A DNA stretch of 64,000 nucleotides, taken from NCBI RefSeq assembly GCF_008180445.1, contig NZ_VTER01000013.1, forward strand, positions 61,978 to 125,977. The letters run 5' to 3'. Source of the DNA: Bacillus_AB infantis_B (GTDB taxonomy: Bacteria > Bacillota > Bacilli > Bacillales > Cytobacillaceae). Position numbers and translations under genes: made by a program. The notes beneath the pieces are model-generated. The model was not told where the DNA came from, did no database searches, and saw only the letters and a program-made list of their open reading frames with translations. Positions 42,704 through 50,481 of the stretch are shown in pieces (the first letter of the stretch is position 1; each line of letters starts with the position of its first letter).

Positions 42704-44083
42704 TTAAATCATCTTATCCGGGTCAACCCACTGATCATATTCCTCTTCTGTTACATGGCCGGTTTTCAGGGCCGCCTCTTTCAGCGTGGAATTTTCATTA
42801 AAGGCAAGCTTCGCAATTTCTGCCGCCTTTTCATAGCCGATATGCGGATTCAAGGCAGTGACAAGCATAAGTGATCTTTCTACATGCCCTTTGATGACTT
42901 CCTCATTCGCTTCAAGACCAACAAGGCATTTTTCATTGAAGGACTGCATGCTGTCTGCAAGAAGCCTGATGCTTTGCAGGAAGTTGTAAATAATGACCGG
43001 CTTGAAGACATTCAATTCGAAATTCCCCTGGCTTGCAGCAAACCCGATCGCTGCATCATTGCCGAATACCTGTGTCACGACCATGGTCAAGGCTTCACTT
43101 TGCGTCGGGTTCACTTTGCCTGGCATGATGCTGCTTCCCGGTTCATTAGCAGGAATGGAAAGCTCGCCGATCCCGCTGCGCGGCCCGCTGGAAAGCCAGC
43201 GTACATCATTGGCGATCTTCATCAGATCGGCAGCGAGCGCTTTGAGACTGCCATGGACATGGACGATTTCGTCATGGCTTGTCAGGGCATGGAATTTATT
43301 ATCCGCCGAACGGAAAGGATGGCCAGTCTGTTCGGAAATCCATTCTGCCGTGATCGGCCCAAAGTCCGGATGGGCATTGATGCCTGTGCCCACCGCTGTT
43401 CCGCCGATCGCCAGGTCATCCAGATATTTGATGGCATCTATCAGCATTTTTTCATTTTTCTCAAGCATGGCCCTCCAGCCGCTGATTTCCTGGCCCAGTG
43501 TCAATGGCGTGGCATCCTGGAGATGTGTCCTGCCAATCTTGACGATACCCCTGAAGGATTCTTCTTTGATTTTAATGGTCTTCTTCAGCTTGTTCAGCGA
43601 AGGAAGCAGCCTTTCTGTCAGCTCGATGACCGCTGCGATATGCATGGCCGTCGGGAATGTATCATTCGAGCTTTGGGACATATTCACATCATCATTCGGA
43701 TGCACCTTTTCCTCTGAGCCTTTTTCAGAGAGCATCTCATTCGCTCTTCTTGCAACGACTTCATTCACATTCATATTGGACTGGGTGCCGCTCCCCGTCT
43801 GCCAGACAGCCAGAGGAAAGTGCCCATCAAGCTTCCCATCCAATATTTCCGTGCACGCGGCTGCAATTGCTTCCTTCTTATCGTCTGAAAGTTTGCCAAG
43901 CTTATGATTCGCTTTGGCTGCCGCCTGCTTTAAATGGGCAAAGGCATAGATCATCTCAAGAGGCATCTTTTCGGTGCCGATTTTGAAATTGTCCTTGCTC
44001 CTCTGAGTCTGTGCTCCCCAATACTTATCACTCGGCACTCTTACCTCGCCAAGGGTATCTCTTTCAATCCTGAAATCTGACAT
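42704..44083 (-). CDS. fumC: Class II fumarate hydratase
   Basis: 459-aa TCA-cycle enzyme converting fumarate and malate. The superfamily signature GSSIMPGKVNP, TGSGTQSNMN and GRTHLQDATPLTLGQE are present. In-frame codons reach 44104, but AGGAGGGATAAGT supports ATG 44083. Monocistronic. Confidence 0.96.
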   Translation of the reverse strand: MSDFRIERDTLGEVRVPSDKYWGAQTQRSKDNFKIGTEKMPLEMIYAFAHLKQAAAKANHKLGKLSDDKKEAIAAACTEILDGKLDGHFPLAVWQTGSGTQSNMNVNEVVARRANEMLSEKGSEEKVHPNDDVNMSQSSNDTFPTAMHIAAVIELTERLLPSLNKLKKTIKIKEESFRGIVKIGRTHLQDATPLTLGQEISGWRAMLEKNEKMLIDAIKYLDDLAIGGTAVGTGINAHPDFGPITAEWISEQTGHPFRSADNKFHALTSHDEIVHVHGSLKALAADLMKIANDVRWLSSGPRSGIGELSIPANEPGSSIMPGKVNPTQSEALTMVVTQVFGNDAAIGFAASQGNFELNVFKPVIIYNFLQSIRLLADSMQSFNEKCLVGLEANEEVIKGHVERSLMLVTALNPHIGYEKAAEIAKLAFNENSTLKEAALKTGHVTEEEYDQWVDPDKMI

Positions 44084-44185
44084 ACTTATCCCTCCTGTAT
44101 TCATCCTTATAGCCTTTTCCCTTATTTCTTCATTTTAATGTTAAAATTTTGGCAGTTCCAGTAATTTGAATTCCCGAAAGAATAA

Positions 44186-44213
44186 AGCCGGCCCGCTGTG
44201 GACCGGCTTTAAC
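44186..44213 (-). terminator. Terminator of the 27-aa gene
   Basis: AGCCGGTCC and GGGCCGGCTT arms followed by TATTCTTT on the minus strand. Confidence 0.75.
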
Positions 44214-44219
44214 CGTATC

Positions 44220-44303
44220 TCAATTCTGAACAAGCGCACAGCCGATAAAATAGCCGATTACCATGATGCTTGCTATGCTGAGAGTAATCGCGAAAACCTC
44301 CAT
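44220..44303 (-). CDS. 27-aa single-TM micro-protein
   Basis: MEVFAITLSIASIMVIGYF continues to a short GCALVQN tail, one membrane helix in all. GGAGGGG lies 6 nt upstream of the ATG and an intrinsic terminator follows the stop, so it looks like an independent gene. Family not recognised. Confidence 0.6.
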   Translation of the reverse strand: MEVFAITLSIASIMVIGYFIGCALVQN

Positions 44304-44472
44304 GGTTTCCCCTCCATTCCTGCCCGAGCGGCCAGATATATCCCCTACTTAAAAAGTATCATATTTCTGCCATGCTCCTTAAAAGCTGCCTGCACGATTT
44401 TGTGGCATAAAGGTGAATAATCGGTGAACGCGGGCTGGAAAGGCTACGGGATACCTCTGCCCAGGGCAACCT

Positions 44473-44499
44473 GAAAAGCACCCAATTAAGGGTGCTTTC
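44473..44499 (-). terminator. Terminator of bmrD
   Basis: AAAGCACCC / GGGTGCTTT stem followed by TTTCAGG on the minus strand. Confidence 0.8.
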
Positions 44500-44501
44500 C
44501 G

Positions 44502-46511
44502 TCAGCCGGCCATGGATCCCTGCTGAAGCTGGTACATCTGATAATATTTCCCCTTCAGCTTCATAAGCTCCTCATGGTTGCCTTTTTCGGCGATTCGTCC
44601 CCGGTCGAGGACAAGAATTTGGTCAGCATTGCGGATGGTGGAAAGGCGGTGGGCAATAATAAAGGTCGTTCTGCCCTCTTTCAGCACCTCCATGGCATTC
44701 TGGATCACTGTCTCTGTTTCGGTATCGATGCTTGATGTTGCTTCGTCAAGAATCAGGATGGCCGGATCAAAAGCCAGCGCCCTTGCGAATGAAATGAGCT
44801 GCCTCTGCCCGCTTGAAAGAGTGCTTCCTTTTTCAATGACCGGTTCATCGAATCCTTTTTCAAGATTTTCCAGTACTTTGTCAGCACCTACATCCCTTAA
44901 GGCTTTTTCGACATTCTCCCTTGTGACAGCAGGGTCATTGAGGCTCACATTCTCTGCTATCGTCCCGGTGAACAGGAAAGGATCCTGGAGGACAATCCCC
45001 ATATGCTTCCTGAGATTCTGCCGCGACATGCCGGTGATGTCATTTCCATCAATAGTGATGCTCCCTTTCTGGCAATCGTAGAAGCGGAACAACAGATTCA
45101 TGATGGAGCTTTTGCCTGAGCCGGTATGCCCGACAAGGGCGACAGTCTCGCCATGGGAAGCTTTGAAGGTGATGTCCTTGAGGACGTATTCGTTTTCTTT
45201 GTAGCCGAAATGAACCCCATTAAATTCCACATTGCCTTTATAGCGGGGAACCCTGCTGTCATCCACTTCGATCCCTTCCTCATCAAGAAGTTCAAATACA
45301 CGCTCACCTGCCACGAGAGCCTGCTCCAGATTGGCAAGCTGGTTGACTATTCCCTGCACAGGCTGGAACAGACGGTTGATATAGTCGACAAAGGCATACA
45401 GCATACCGAGTGAGATGACGGCGGACGCACTGAGGGACTCCCCTCCGAAATACCAGATGAACGCAACAAAGACAATATTCCGGAGTACACCGACAAGGTT
45501 ATGGGAGGTTAAAGAGTTCAAGTTGAGCAGTTTGTTCTGGTAGGTAAAATGCTCTGTATTCAGCTTCTCGAAATCCTTCCTCGTGTCTCCCTCGCGCCCG
45601 AAGGCCTGGATGATGTTCATCCCCTGGATCGATTCGTTTACCATCCCGTTGATATCGCTCACTCTTGTCCTGATGACCTTATTGTATTTGGATGCATACT
45701 TTCTATAGACAATCATCCATATATACAGGATCGGCAGAAGAATCAGGCAGATCGCTGCCAGCTTAGCATTCAGTATGAAAAGTGCGGTATAAATCCCTGC
45801 AATATAAATAATGCTTGTAAAGAAGGTCGAAAGCACTGTTACGTAAAGTTCGCGAATAGCTTCCGTGTCATTCGTAATTCTTGCAACAACCTTCCCTGCA
45901 GGCAGGCTGTCAAAATATTGGACAGGCAGTTTCTGAATCTGCCCGAAAACATCCTTCCGCATTTTCTGGATGATCCGGTTGGCAGACTTTTGCAGGTAAA
46001 ATCTTTGCCCATACTGGAAAATGGCCGCAATGACAATCAATCCGAAGTAAAAGGAGAGAAGCCTGATGATACGCGGGATTTCCGGCTTATAGAAACTCAT
46101 CAGCTCTTCCCCCTGGAGCTTCGAACCTTCATACATCTCTTTTTCTTCTCCTTTTGAGATGGTCAGCACACCATCCTGAAAGCTTCTTTCTCCATCAAAT
46201 TGAATGTCGCCTTCCACAAAAATAAAGTCTTTTCCAGCCTGGAGGATGCGGGCCTGATCAATCATGGGAGAGCCTTCATCCATATATTGCTCTCTCGTAT
46301 AATAATGGCCTTTATATGAAACAGAATCATCGTTCTCTCCAGTCTGATACCAGACAGATTCTATCCCGAGTATATGCTGGTCGATCAGCCTCTTGGCAAT
46401 GAACGGACCTGCAAGGTCTGCAGCAACGGCGACAGTCAGCATGGCAAGCGCGGCCAGGATGATCTTTTTATAAATTAGCGCATATGAAAAAAGGCGTTTT
46501 CCTGTTTTCAT
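44502..46511 (-). CDS. bmrD: Heterodimeric multidrug ABC exporter subunit BmrD (YheH)
   Basis: 669-aa half-transporter with six membrane helices and a C-terminal ATPase. An extra extracytoplasmic segment between helices 1 and 2 (about residues 45-135) is typical of YheH. Walker A GHTGSGKSS, signature LSSGQRQL and Walker B ILILDEATSSID, with the catalytic Glu, are canonical. Starts in an ATGA overlap with bmrC. Exports drugs such as Hoechst dyes and antibiotics in B. subtilis. Confidence 0.94.
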   Translation of the reverse strand: MKTGKRLFSYALIYKKIILAALAMLTVAVAADLAGPFIAKRLIDQHILGIESVWYQTGENDDSVSYKGHYYTREQYMDEGSPMIDQARILQAGKDFIFVEGDIQFDGERSFQDGVLTISKGEEKEMYEGSKLQGEELMSFYKPEIPRIIRLLSFYFGLIVIAAIFQYGQRFYLQKSANRIIQKMRKDVFGQIQKLPVQYFDSLPAGKVVARITNDTEAIRELYVTVLSTFFTSIIYIAGIYTALFILNAKLAAICLILLPILYIWMIVYRKYASKYNKVIRTRVSDINGMVNESIQGMNIIQAFGREGDTRKDFEKLNTEHFTYQNKLLNLNSLTSHNLVGVLRNIVFVAFIWYFGGESLSASAVISLGMLYAFVDYINRLFQPVQGIVNQLANLEQALVAGERVFELLDEEGIEVDDSRVPRYKGNVEFNGVHFGYKENEYVLKDITFKASHGETVALVGHTGSGKSSIMNLLFRFYDCQKGSITIDGNDITGMSRQNLRKHMGIVLQDPFLFTGTIAENVSLNDPAVTRENVEKALRDVGADKVLENLEKGFDEPVIEKGSTLSSGQRQLISFARALAFDPAILILDEATSSIDTETETVIQNAMEVLKEGRTTFIIAHRLSTIRNADQILVLDRGRIAEKGNHEELMKLKGKYYQMYQLQQGSMAG

Positions 46512-48265
46512 GACAGCACCTCCTCTTCTGCAGCTGCCTGGGCCTGCTGTCTGATATACTGCTCTTTATACCATCCAGACCCTTCCATCAGCTCTCGATG
46601 TGTCCCTTCCTCGGCTATCACACCATTATCCAGGACTATGATATGGTCTGCATGCTGGACCGCCGTCATGCGGTGTGTGGTAATGATGGTGGTTTTTCCT
46701 TCCCTTTCTGAGCGGATATTGCCGATGATCTTTTTCTCGGTCTTCGCGTCCACAGCTGAAAGCGAGTCATCAAGTATCAGGATTTCAGGATCCTTGATCA
46801 GCGCCCTCGCAATCGAGATCCTCTGCTTCTGCCCTCCTGATAGAGCAACCCCCTTTTCACCAACCAGGGTCTCCAGCCCTTCAGGAAGCATTTCTAAATC
46901 CTTGCGGAAAGCTGACAGGTCAATCGCCTTCTGCAGATCACTTTCATCTGCCTTTTCGTTTCCGAATAGGATATTCTCCCTTACCGAACGGGAAAAAAGA
47001 ACATGATCCTGAGGCACATAGCCAATCCAGCTCCTTGTATTTTGCAGTGACTGTTCCCTGATCGGGATTCCAGCAGCAGCCAGGGTTCCTGTTCCGGCGG
47101 GATATTCCCTGAGCAGCTGTTTGATAAATGTCGTCTTTCCGCTGCCCGTTTTGCCGACTATCCCTAAAGTCTGGCCCCTATCCAGCCTAACTTTGATGCT
47201 TTTCAGATTATCAGTGCTGCTCGATGGATACCTGAAAGTAACATCATCGAAAACAATATTCTCCGGCCTCTCGGCATCGGCAGGCTTGCCGGGATCCTTT
47301 ACATCCTCCTCGTAGGAGAGCGTTTCCTGGACACGGTCAAGGGAGGCATTGCCCCTTTGCATGATATTGATCAGTTCTCCGATTGCAAACATTGGCCAGA
47401 TCAGCATTCCAAGATATACATTGAAAGCGACAAGATCTCCAAGTGTGATCGCCTGATTGAAGACCAGGTTGGCTCCATAGCCAAGACCGATCAGATAACT
47501 GAGGCCGACGATGATTTTAATCGTAGGATCAAAAAGGGAATCAATCCTGGCGACCTTGATATTTTTTTCATAGACATCCTCTGTCATATCGTGGAACCGG
47601 CCTTCATCGGCACGCTCCTGCACATATGCGCGGATGACACGGACACCGGATACTGATTCAAGGACTTTGTCATTCAGATTCCCGAATGCATCCTGTGCCT
47701 CCATGAAACGGACATGGATTCTTTTTCCGTATATTTTCATCAATAAAGCCATAAGCGGCAGCGGCAGGACTGCTGCGATTGTCAGCTTCCAGCTGACCAG
47801 GAAGCCCATAGTCAAGAGGATCGTCAGCATGAAGATGCTGCTGTCAACAAGCGTGAGAATTCCGAAACCTGCGGTTACAGAGATGGCCTTCAGATCATTT
47901 GTCGCCCGCGCCATCAGGTCCCCGGTCCTGTTCTTCTCAAAAAATGCCGGGGTCATCTTCAGCAGATGGTTCATAAACCTGCTCCTCAGCTTCCTCTCGA
48001 CAAGGAATGCCCCTCCGAAAAGCTGATACATCCACACATAAGTAATCCCATAGGACACCACTGTAATCACCCCGAGCAGCAGCAGATACTGAAGGATCTT
48101 GCCGCTGTCGAGCGATCCCAGATGGATGTCATCGATTGCCTGCCCGACGAGCCTTGGAGGCATCACATCCAGAACCCCCACAATCGCAAGCAGGATAATG
48201 GCAACCGTATATCTTTTCCATTGTTCCTTAAAAAACCAGCTCAGTTTCTTTAAAATCGAAAACAT
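46508..48265 (-). CDS. bmrC: Heterodimeric multidrug ABC exporter subunit BmrC (YheI)
   Basis: 585 aa, the same as B. subtilis YheI. Walker A GKTGSGKTT and signature LSGGQKQR are present. Walker B reads ILILDDSLSAVD, with Asp in place of the catalytic Glu, the known degenerate site of BmrC, so BmrC and BmrD form one consensus and one degenerate ATP site. GGGGAGG precedes the ATG at 48265. Upstream lies an attenuation-type leader with two small ORFs and two terminators. Confidence 0.94.
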   Translation of the reverse strand: MFSILKKLSWFFKEQWKRYTVAIILLAIVGVLDVMPPRLVGQAIDDIHLGSLDSGKILQYLLLLGVITVVSYGITYVWMYQLFGGAFLVERKLRSRFMNHLLKMTPAFFEKNRTGDLMARATNDLKAISVTAGFGILTLVDSSIFMLTILLTMGFLVSWKLTIAAVLPLPLMALLMKIYGKRIHVRFMEAQDAFGNLNDKVLESVSGVRVIRAYVQERADEGRFHDMTEDVYEKNIKVARIDSLFDPTIKIIVGLSYLIGLGYGANLVFNQAITLGDLVAFNVYLGMLIWPMFAIGELINIMQRGNASLDRVQETLSYEEDVKDPGKPADAERPENIVFDDVTFRYPSSSTDNLKSIKVRLDRGQTLGIVGKTGSGKTTFIKQLLREYPAGTGTLAAAGIPIREQSLQNTRSWIGYVPQDHVLFSRSVRENILFGNEKADESDLQKAIDLSAFRKDLEMLPEGLETLVGEKGVALSGGQKQRISIARALIKDPEILILDDSLSAVDAKTEKKIIGNIRSEREGKTTIITTHRMTAVQHADHIIVLDNGVIAEEGTHRELMEGSGWYKEQYIRQQAQAAAEEEVLS

Positions 48266-48298
48266 TCATTCCTCCCCTTTCTATAAACAGCCGCTCTG

Positions 48299-48358
48299 CT
48301 AGCCTCCCTCGAGATCCCCAGGCGAAATAGCAATCCTTTCTTGTTGATAAAACAGCAT
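48299..48358 (-). CDS. 19-aa leader ORF immediately upstream of bmrC
   Basis: MLFYQQERIAISPGDLEGG with a strong Shine-Dalgarno AAAGGAGG 9 nt upstream. Its stop is 33 nt before the bmrC start. The position suggests translational coupling or attenuation control. Confidence 0.6.
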   Translation of the reverse strand: MLFYQQERIAISPGDLEGG

Positions 48359-48429
48359 AACCAACTTCCTCCTTTTTAAAAGTTATATAGAAAACAGGCT
48401 GATGCCTGGTCTTCCCGCATCTAAAGACA

Positions 48430-48467
48430 AAAACAAAAAAAGACATACCGCGTCATGGCGATATGTC
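48430..48467 (-). terminator. Leader terminator T2 of bmrCD
   Basis: GACATATCGC and GCGGTATGTC stem (48442-48467) followed by TTTTTTTGTTTTTG on the minus strand. Confidence 0.85.
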
Positions 48468-48471
48468 CTGA

Positions 48472-48513
48472 AAAAAGACAAAAGCACAGGCTGCGCAAAA
48501 AGCTGCCTGTGCT
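48472..48513 (-). terminator. Leader terminator T1 of bmrCD
   Basis: AGCACAGGC / GCCTGTGCT perfect 9-bp stem followed by TTTGTCTTTTTT on the minus strand, 22 nt after the first leader ORF. Confidence 0.88.
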
Positions 48514-48535
48514 GATCAATTATAAAAATGAAAGA

Positions 48536-48610
48536 TTACTGGGAAAAGTCAGGGAAAGGACAGGCCGGCATGTATTCAGTTATTAAAATGGCATCATTTC
48601 GTACAATCAT
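48536..48610 (-). CDS. bmrB: 24-aa leader peptide of bmrCD (BmrB-like)
   Basis: Reads MIVRNDAILITEYM then PACPFPDFSQ. AAAAGGGGG (48620-48628) lies 9 nt upstream of ATG 48610; another ATG at 48616 adds two residues but is too close. It sits between a good promoter and terminator T1, the layout of the B. subtilis bmrB leader, where translation of the peptide controls read-through into bmrCD. Assignment as bmrB rests on position. Confidence 0.65.
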   Translation of the reverse strand: MIVRNDAILITEYMPACPFPDFSQ

Positions 48611-48647
48611 GATCATGCGCCCCCTTTTCAAATTTTTCCACTTTGTA

Positions 48648-48676
48648 AGATTATCATCTGCCTTATTAAAAGTCAA
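48648..48676 (-). promoter_or_regulatory. Sigma-A promoter of the bmrCD leader
   Basis: TTGACT, 17-nt spacer, TAATCT on the minus strand. The transcript would begin near 48641, about 25 nt before the leader ORF. Confidence 0.7.
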
Positions 48677-48706
48677 TTGGCATTTTTGTTATTTTTCTGA
48701 ACTTTA

Positions 48707-49021
48707 TCATTCTGCGACAACAGCTGTTCCATAAGCAATGATTTCTGAGGCATTCTGCATGACTGCTGAAGATTCCAGGCGCATGCAGATGACAGCATTC
48801 GCTCCTTTATTCCTGGCATCTTCCACCATCCTCCCGATTGCCAGCTGCCTTGCTTCATCCATCATTTCTGTATACTCTTTGATTTCTCCTCCGACAATGG
48901 TCTTGAACCCTGCCAGAATATCCTTTCCGATATGCTTGGACTGCACTGTGCTTCCCCTGACGAACCCCTTCAATTCTTTCACTGTCATACCAGGAACAAA
49001 TTCAGTAGTGACGATAATCAT
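48707..49021 (-). CDS. YbjQ/UPF0145 family protein
   Basis: 104-aa protein with TTEFVPGMTVKELKGFVRGS at the start and RMVEDARNKGANAVICMR in the second half, hallmarks of the YbjQ heavy-metal-binding-domain family, which forms ring-shaped pentamers. AAAGGAGG (49034-49041) is best spaced for ATG 49021. It overlaps the end of the preceding yxlE-like gene by 20 nt and so belongs to the sigY-like operon. Confidence 0.85.
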   Translation of the reverse strand: MIIVTTEFVPGMTVKELKGFVRGSTVQSKHIGKDILAGFKTIVGGEIKEYTEMMDEARQLAIGRMVEDARNKGANAVICMRLESSAVMQNASEIIAYGTAVVAE

Positions 49022-49205
49022 GCTCATTTTCCTCCTTTTTTTCTTTATTCCTTTCCCAGCCCACCATGATAAGCAAAGCAATGATAAATATGGCATAGGA
49101 GGCGTAGAATAAGACAGCCGCCTTTAAACTGATGAAAATCATCGCGAGCCCAAGGAGCTGTCCGCCAAGAGCTGTAAATAAGAGAAGCTGTTTTAATGTG
49201 TTCAT
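49002..49205 (-). CDS. yxlE: YxlE-like small membrane protein of the SigY operon
   Basis: 67 aa, two membrane helices (residues about 5-25 and 30-50), then a Lys/Glu-rich tail. GGGGGGAGGT precedes the ATG, whose A is shared with the stop codon of the preceding gene. In B. subtilis YxlC, YxlD and YxlE restrain SigY; the name follows operon order, since sequence identity is too low to judge by eye. Confidence 0.65.
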   Translation of the reverse strand: MNTLKQLLLFTALGGQLLGLAMIFISLKAAVLFYASYAIFIIALLIMVGWERNKEKKEENEHDYRHY

Positions 49206-49411
49206 TACCTCCCCCCTTTGCCTTTCCTCCAGCTCTTTTCCACAAAAATAAAATAAACCAAGAGTGGCATCGGCGCCTGGATAAGGCCGATCAGGCCCCA
49301 CAGCCAATAGTTATGGCCGTTTTTCCGTGCGTGGAGAAAGAGGAAAACACTCTGGGTGATCAGGATGGCGGCTACAAGCAGAAGAAGCGGCAGGGATATT
49401 TCTTCATTCAT
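49205..49411 (-). CDS. yxlD: YxlD-like SigY antisigma component
   Basis: 68 aa, equal to B. subtilis YxlD in length. Two membrane helices flank a KNGHNYWLWGLIGLIQAP segment resembling a PLDc_N-type membrane domain. Starts in an ATGA overlap with yxlC. The YxlD/YxlE assignment could be swapped. Confidence 0.68.
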   Translation of the reverse strand: MNEEISLPLLLLVAAILITQSVFLFLHARKNGHNYWLWGLIGLIQAPMPLLVYFIFVEKSWRKGKGGR

Positions 49412-49764
49412 GCTTCATTCACCCTCTGCCTGACAAAATAGTAAGTGCCTGCCCCTGCAATGAAGATCCCGGCTGCTGCCTGGATGGCTATGAAAACAGC
49501 AGGAAGCTGGTGCAGGGTAGTAAGCAGGACCGTTAATATCACCGCAGCCATCACAAAAAACAGGCCAATATCCCTTATCCAGCTTTTCCGCATCTGCTCC
49601 TGCTTTTCTGCAACCATCTCCTCGAACCATTCAAGCTCCGGAGTATGAACAGAAAATGACTGGTCAAGGATCTCAAGCCCTTTTTCGATTTCATCAGCTG
49701 CCAATCTATCCTGTTTATTTTCGTATTTACTTTCCAGCGGTATGATTTTCTGCTCCTTTTTCAT
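49408..49764 (-). CDS. yxlC: YxlC-like anti-sigma factor
   Basis: 118 aa. A charged cytosolic N-terminus (about 70 residues, including PELEWFEEMVAEKQ) precedes two membrane helices, matching the DUF5345/YxlC pattern of membrane-tethered SigY inhibitors. AAAGGAG supports ATG 49764. The start overlaps the end of sigY by 38 nt, which implies coupled production. Confidence 0.75.
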   Translation of the reverse strand: MKKEQKIIPLESKYENKQDRLAADEIEKGLEILDQSFSVHTPELEWFEEMVAEKQEQMRKSWIRDIGLFFVMAAVILTVLLTTLHQLPAVFIAIQAAAGIFIAGAGTYYFVRQRVNEA

Positions 49765-50290
49765 GCAGGCCCAGCTCCTTTCTGACAGCTGCAAGTCCAT
49801 TGTGGATCCTTGATTTGGCTGTTCCGGGGGATATTTTCATCATGTTTCCTATTTCGTCGTAGGAATAGCCGTAATAATGCTTTAAAACGATGGCTACGCG
49901 TATGTCGTCTTTCAATTTGCCAAGAGCGGCTAGAGCATCATTCCACTCTTCATTCCGGCTCTCCATCTGCCATTTCAGCTTCCTCCATGACTGCTCCTGC
50001 CCCTGCCAGTCTCTTTCCCTTTTCTTCCTGCGCAGATGGTCTATATATAAATTGGTCGCAATGGAAATGAGCCAGGAGGAGAACTTCGATTGGCCATTAT
50101 ACAAATGGATTTTTTCCAGGGATTTCGCCATGGTTTCCTGGGCTAGCTCCTCTGCCAGATCCTTATCCATGGCTGCCTTGATCAAATACTTGACCAGAAA
50201 AGGATAATTTTGCTTAAAAAGCACGGCCAGTGCCCTTTTGTCACCTTTTTTGGCTGCCTTGACTAGCTCTTTGTCGTCCATCTTTGACAT
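49727..50290 (-). CDS. sigY: ECF RNA polymerase sigma factor SigY
   Basis: 187-aa two-domain ECF sigma factor. The sigma-2 region (LAEELAQETMAKSL, SKFSSWLISIATNLYIDHLR in part) and sigma-4 region (IVLKHYYGYSYDEIGNMM, PGTAKSRIHNGL) match B. subtilis SigY closely. GGAAGG precedes ATG 50290; TTG 50302 and ATG 50281 are alternatives. First gene of a four-to-five gene operon with its own inhibitors; the promoter at 50373-50398 fits the SigY consensus, so it should be autoregulated. Confidence 0.85.
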   Translation of the reverse strand: MSKMDDKELVKAAKKGDKRALAVLFKQNYPFLVKYLIKAAMDKDLAEELAQETMAKSLEKIHLYNGQSKFSSWLISIATNLYIDHLRRKKRERDWQGQEQSWRKLKWQMESRNEEWNDALAALGKLKDDIRVAIVLKHYYGYSYDEIGNMMKISPGTAKSRIHNGLAAVRKELGLHEKGAENHTAGK

Positions 50291-50372
50291 CTTTCCTTCC
50301 AATGGCCAAATAAATTAGCTTTCCTCTTATCCTGCTCTATTCCGCTGCTGTTCATTTTCTTTTCATCCATAT

Positions 50373-50398
50373 GACGGCGGAGTCAGCATAATCGTTCA
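50373..50398 (-). promoter_or_regulatory. Autoregulatory SigY promoter
   Basis: TGAACG, 16-nt spacer, CGTC on the minus strand, the -35/-10 pair described for SigY-dependent promoters. It lies about 80 nt upstream of sigY. Confidence 0.75.
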
Positions 50399-50440
50399 TT
50401 TTTTTATAAAAAACTCTTTAATTTGTCCAATCTGCATAAA

Positions 50441-50479
50441 TAAAGGCCGCATTTGTGCAGCCAAATGCAGCCTTTATCG
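50441..50479. terminator. Terminator of the MFS gene
   Basis: AAAGGC-GCATTTG and CAAATGC-GCCTTT arms form a long stem. Confidence 0.85.
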
Positions 50480-50481
50480 TT

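Noticed and set aside
48395..48408. CAGGC/GCCTG hairpin as a third terminator in the bmrCD leader
   Set aside because: The stem is only 5 bp and the T-tract is short, so it is left out although it precedes the second leader ORF.
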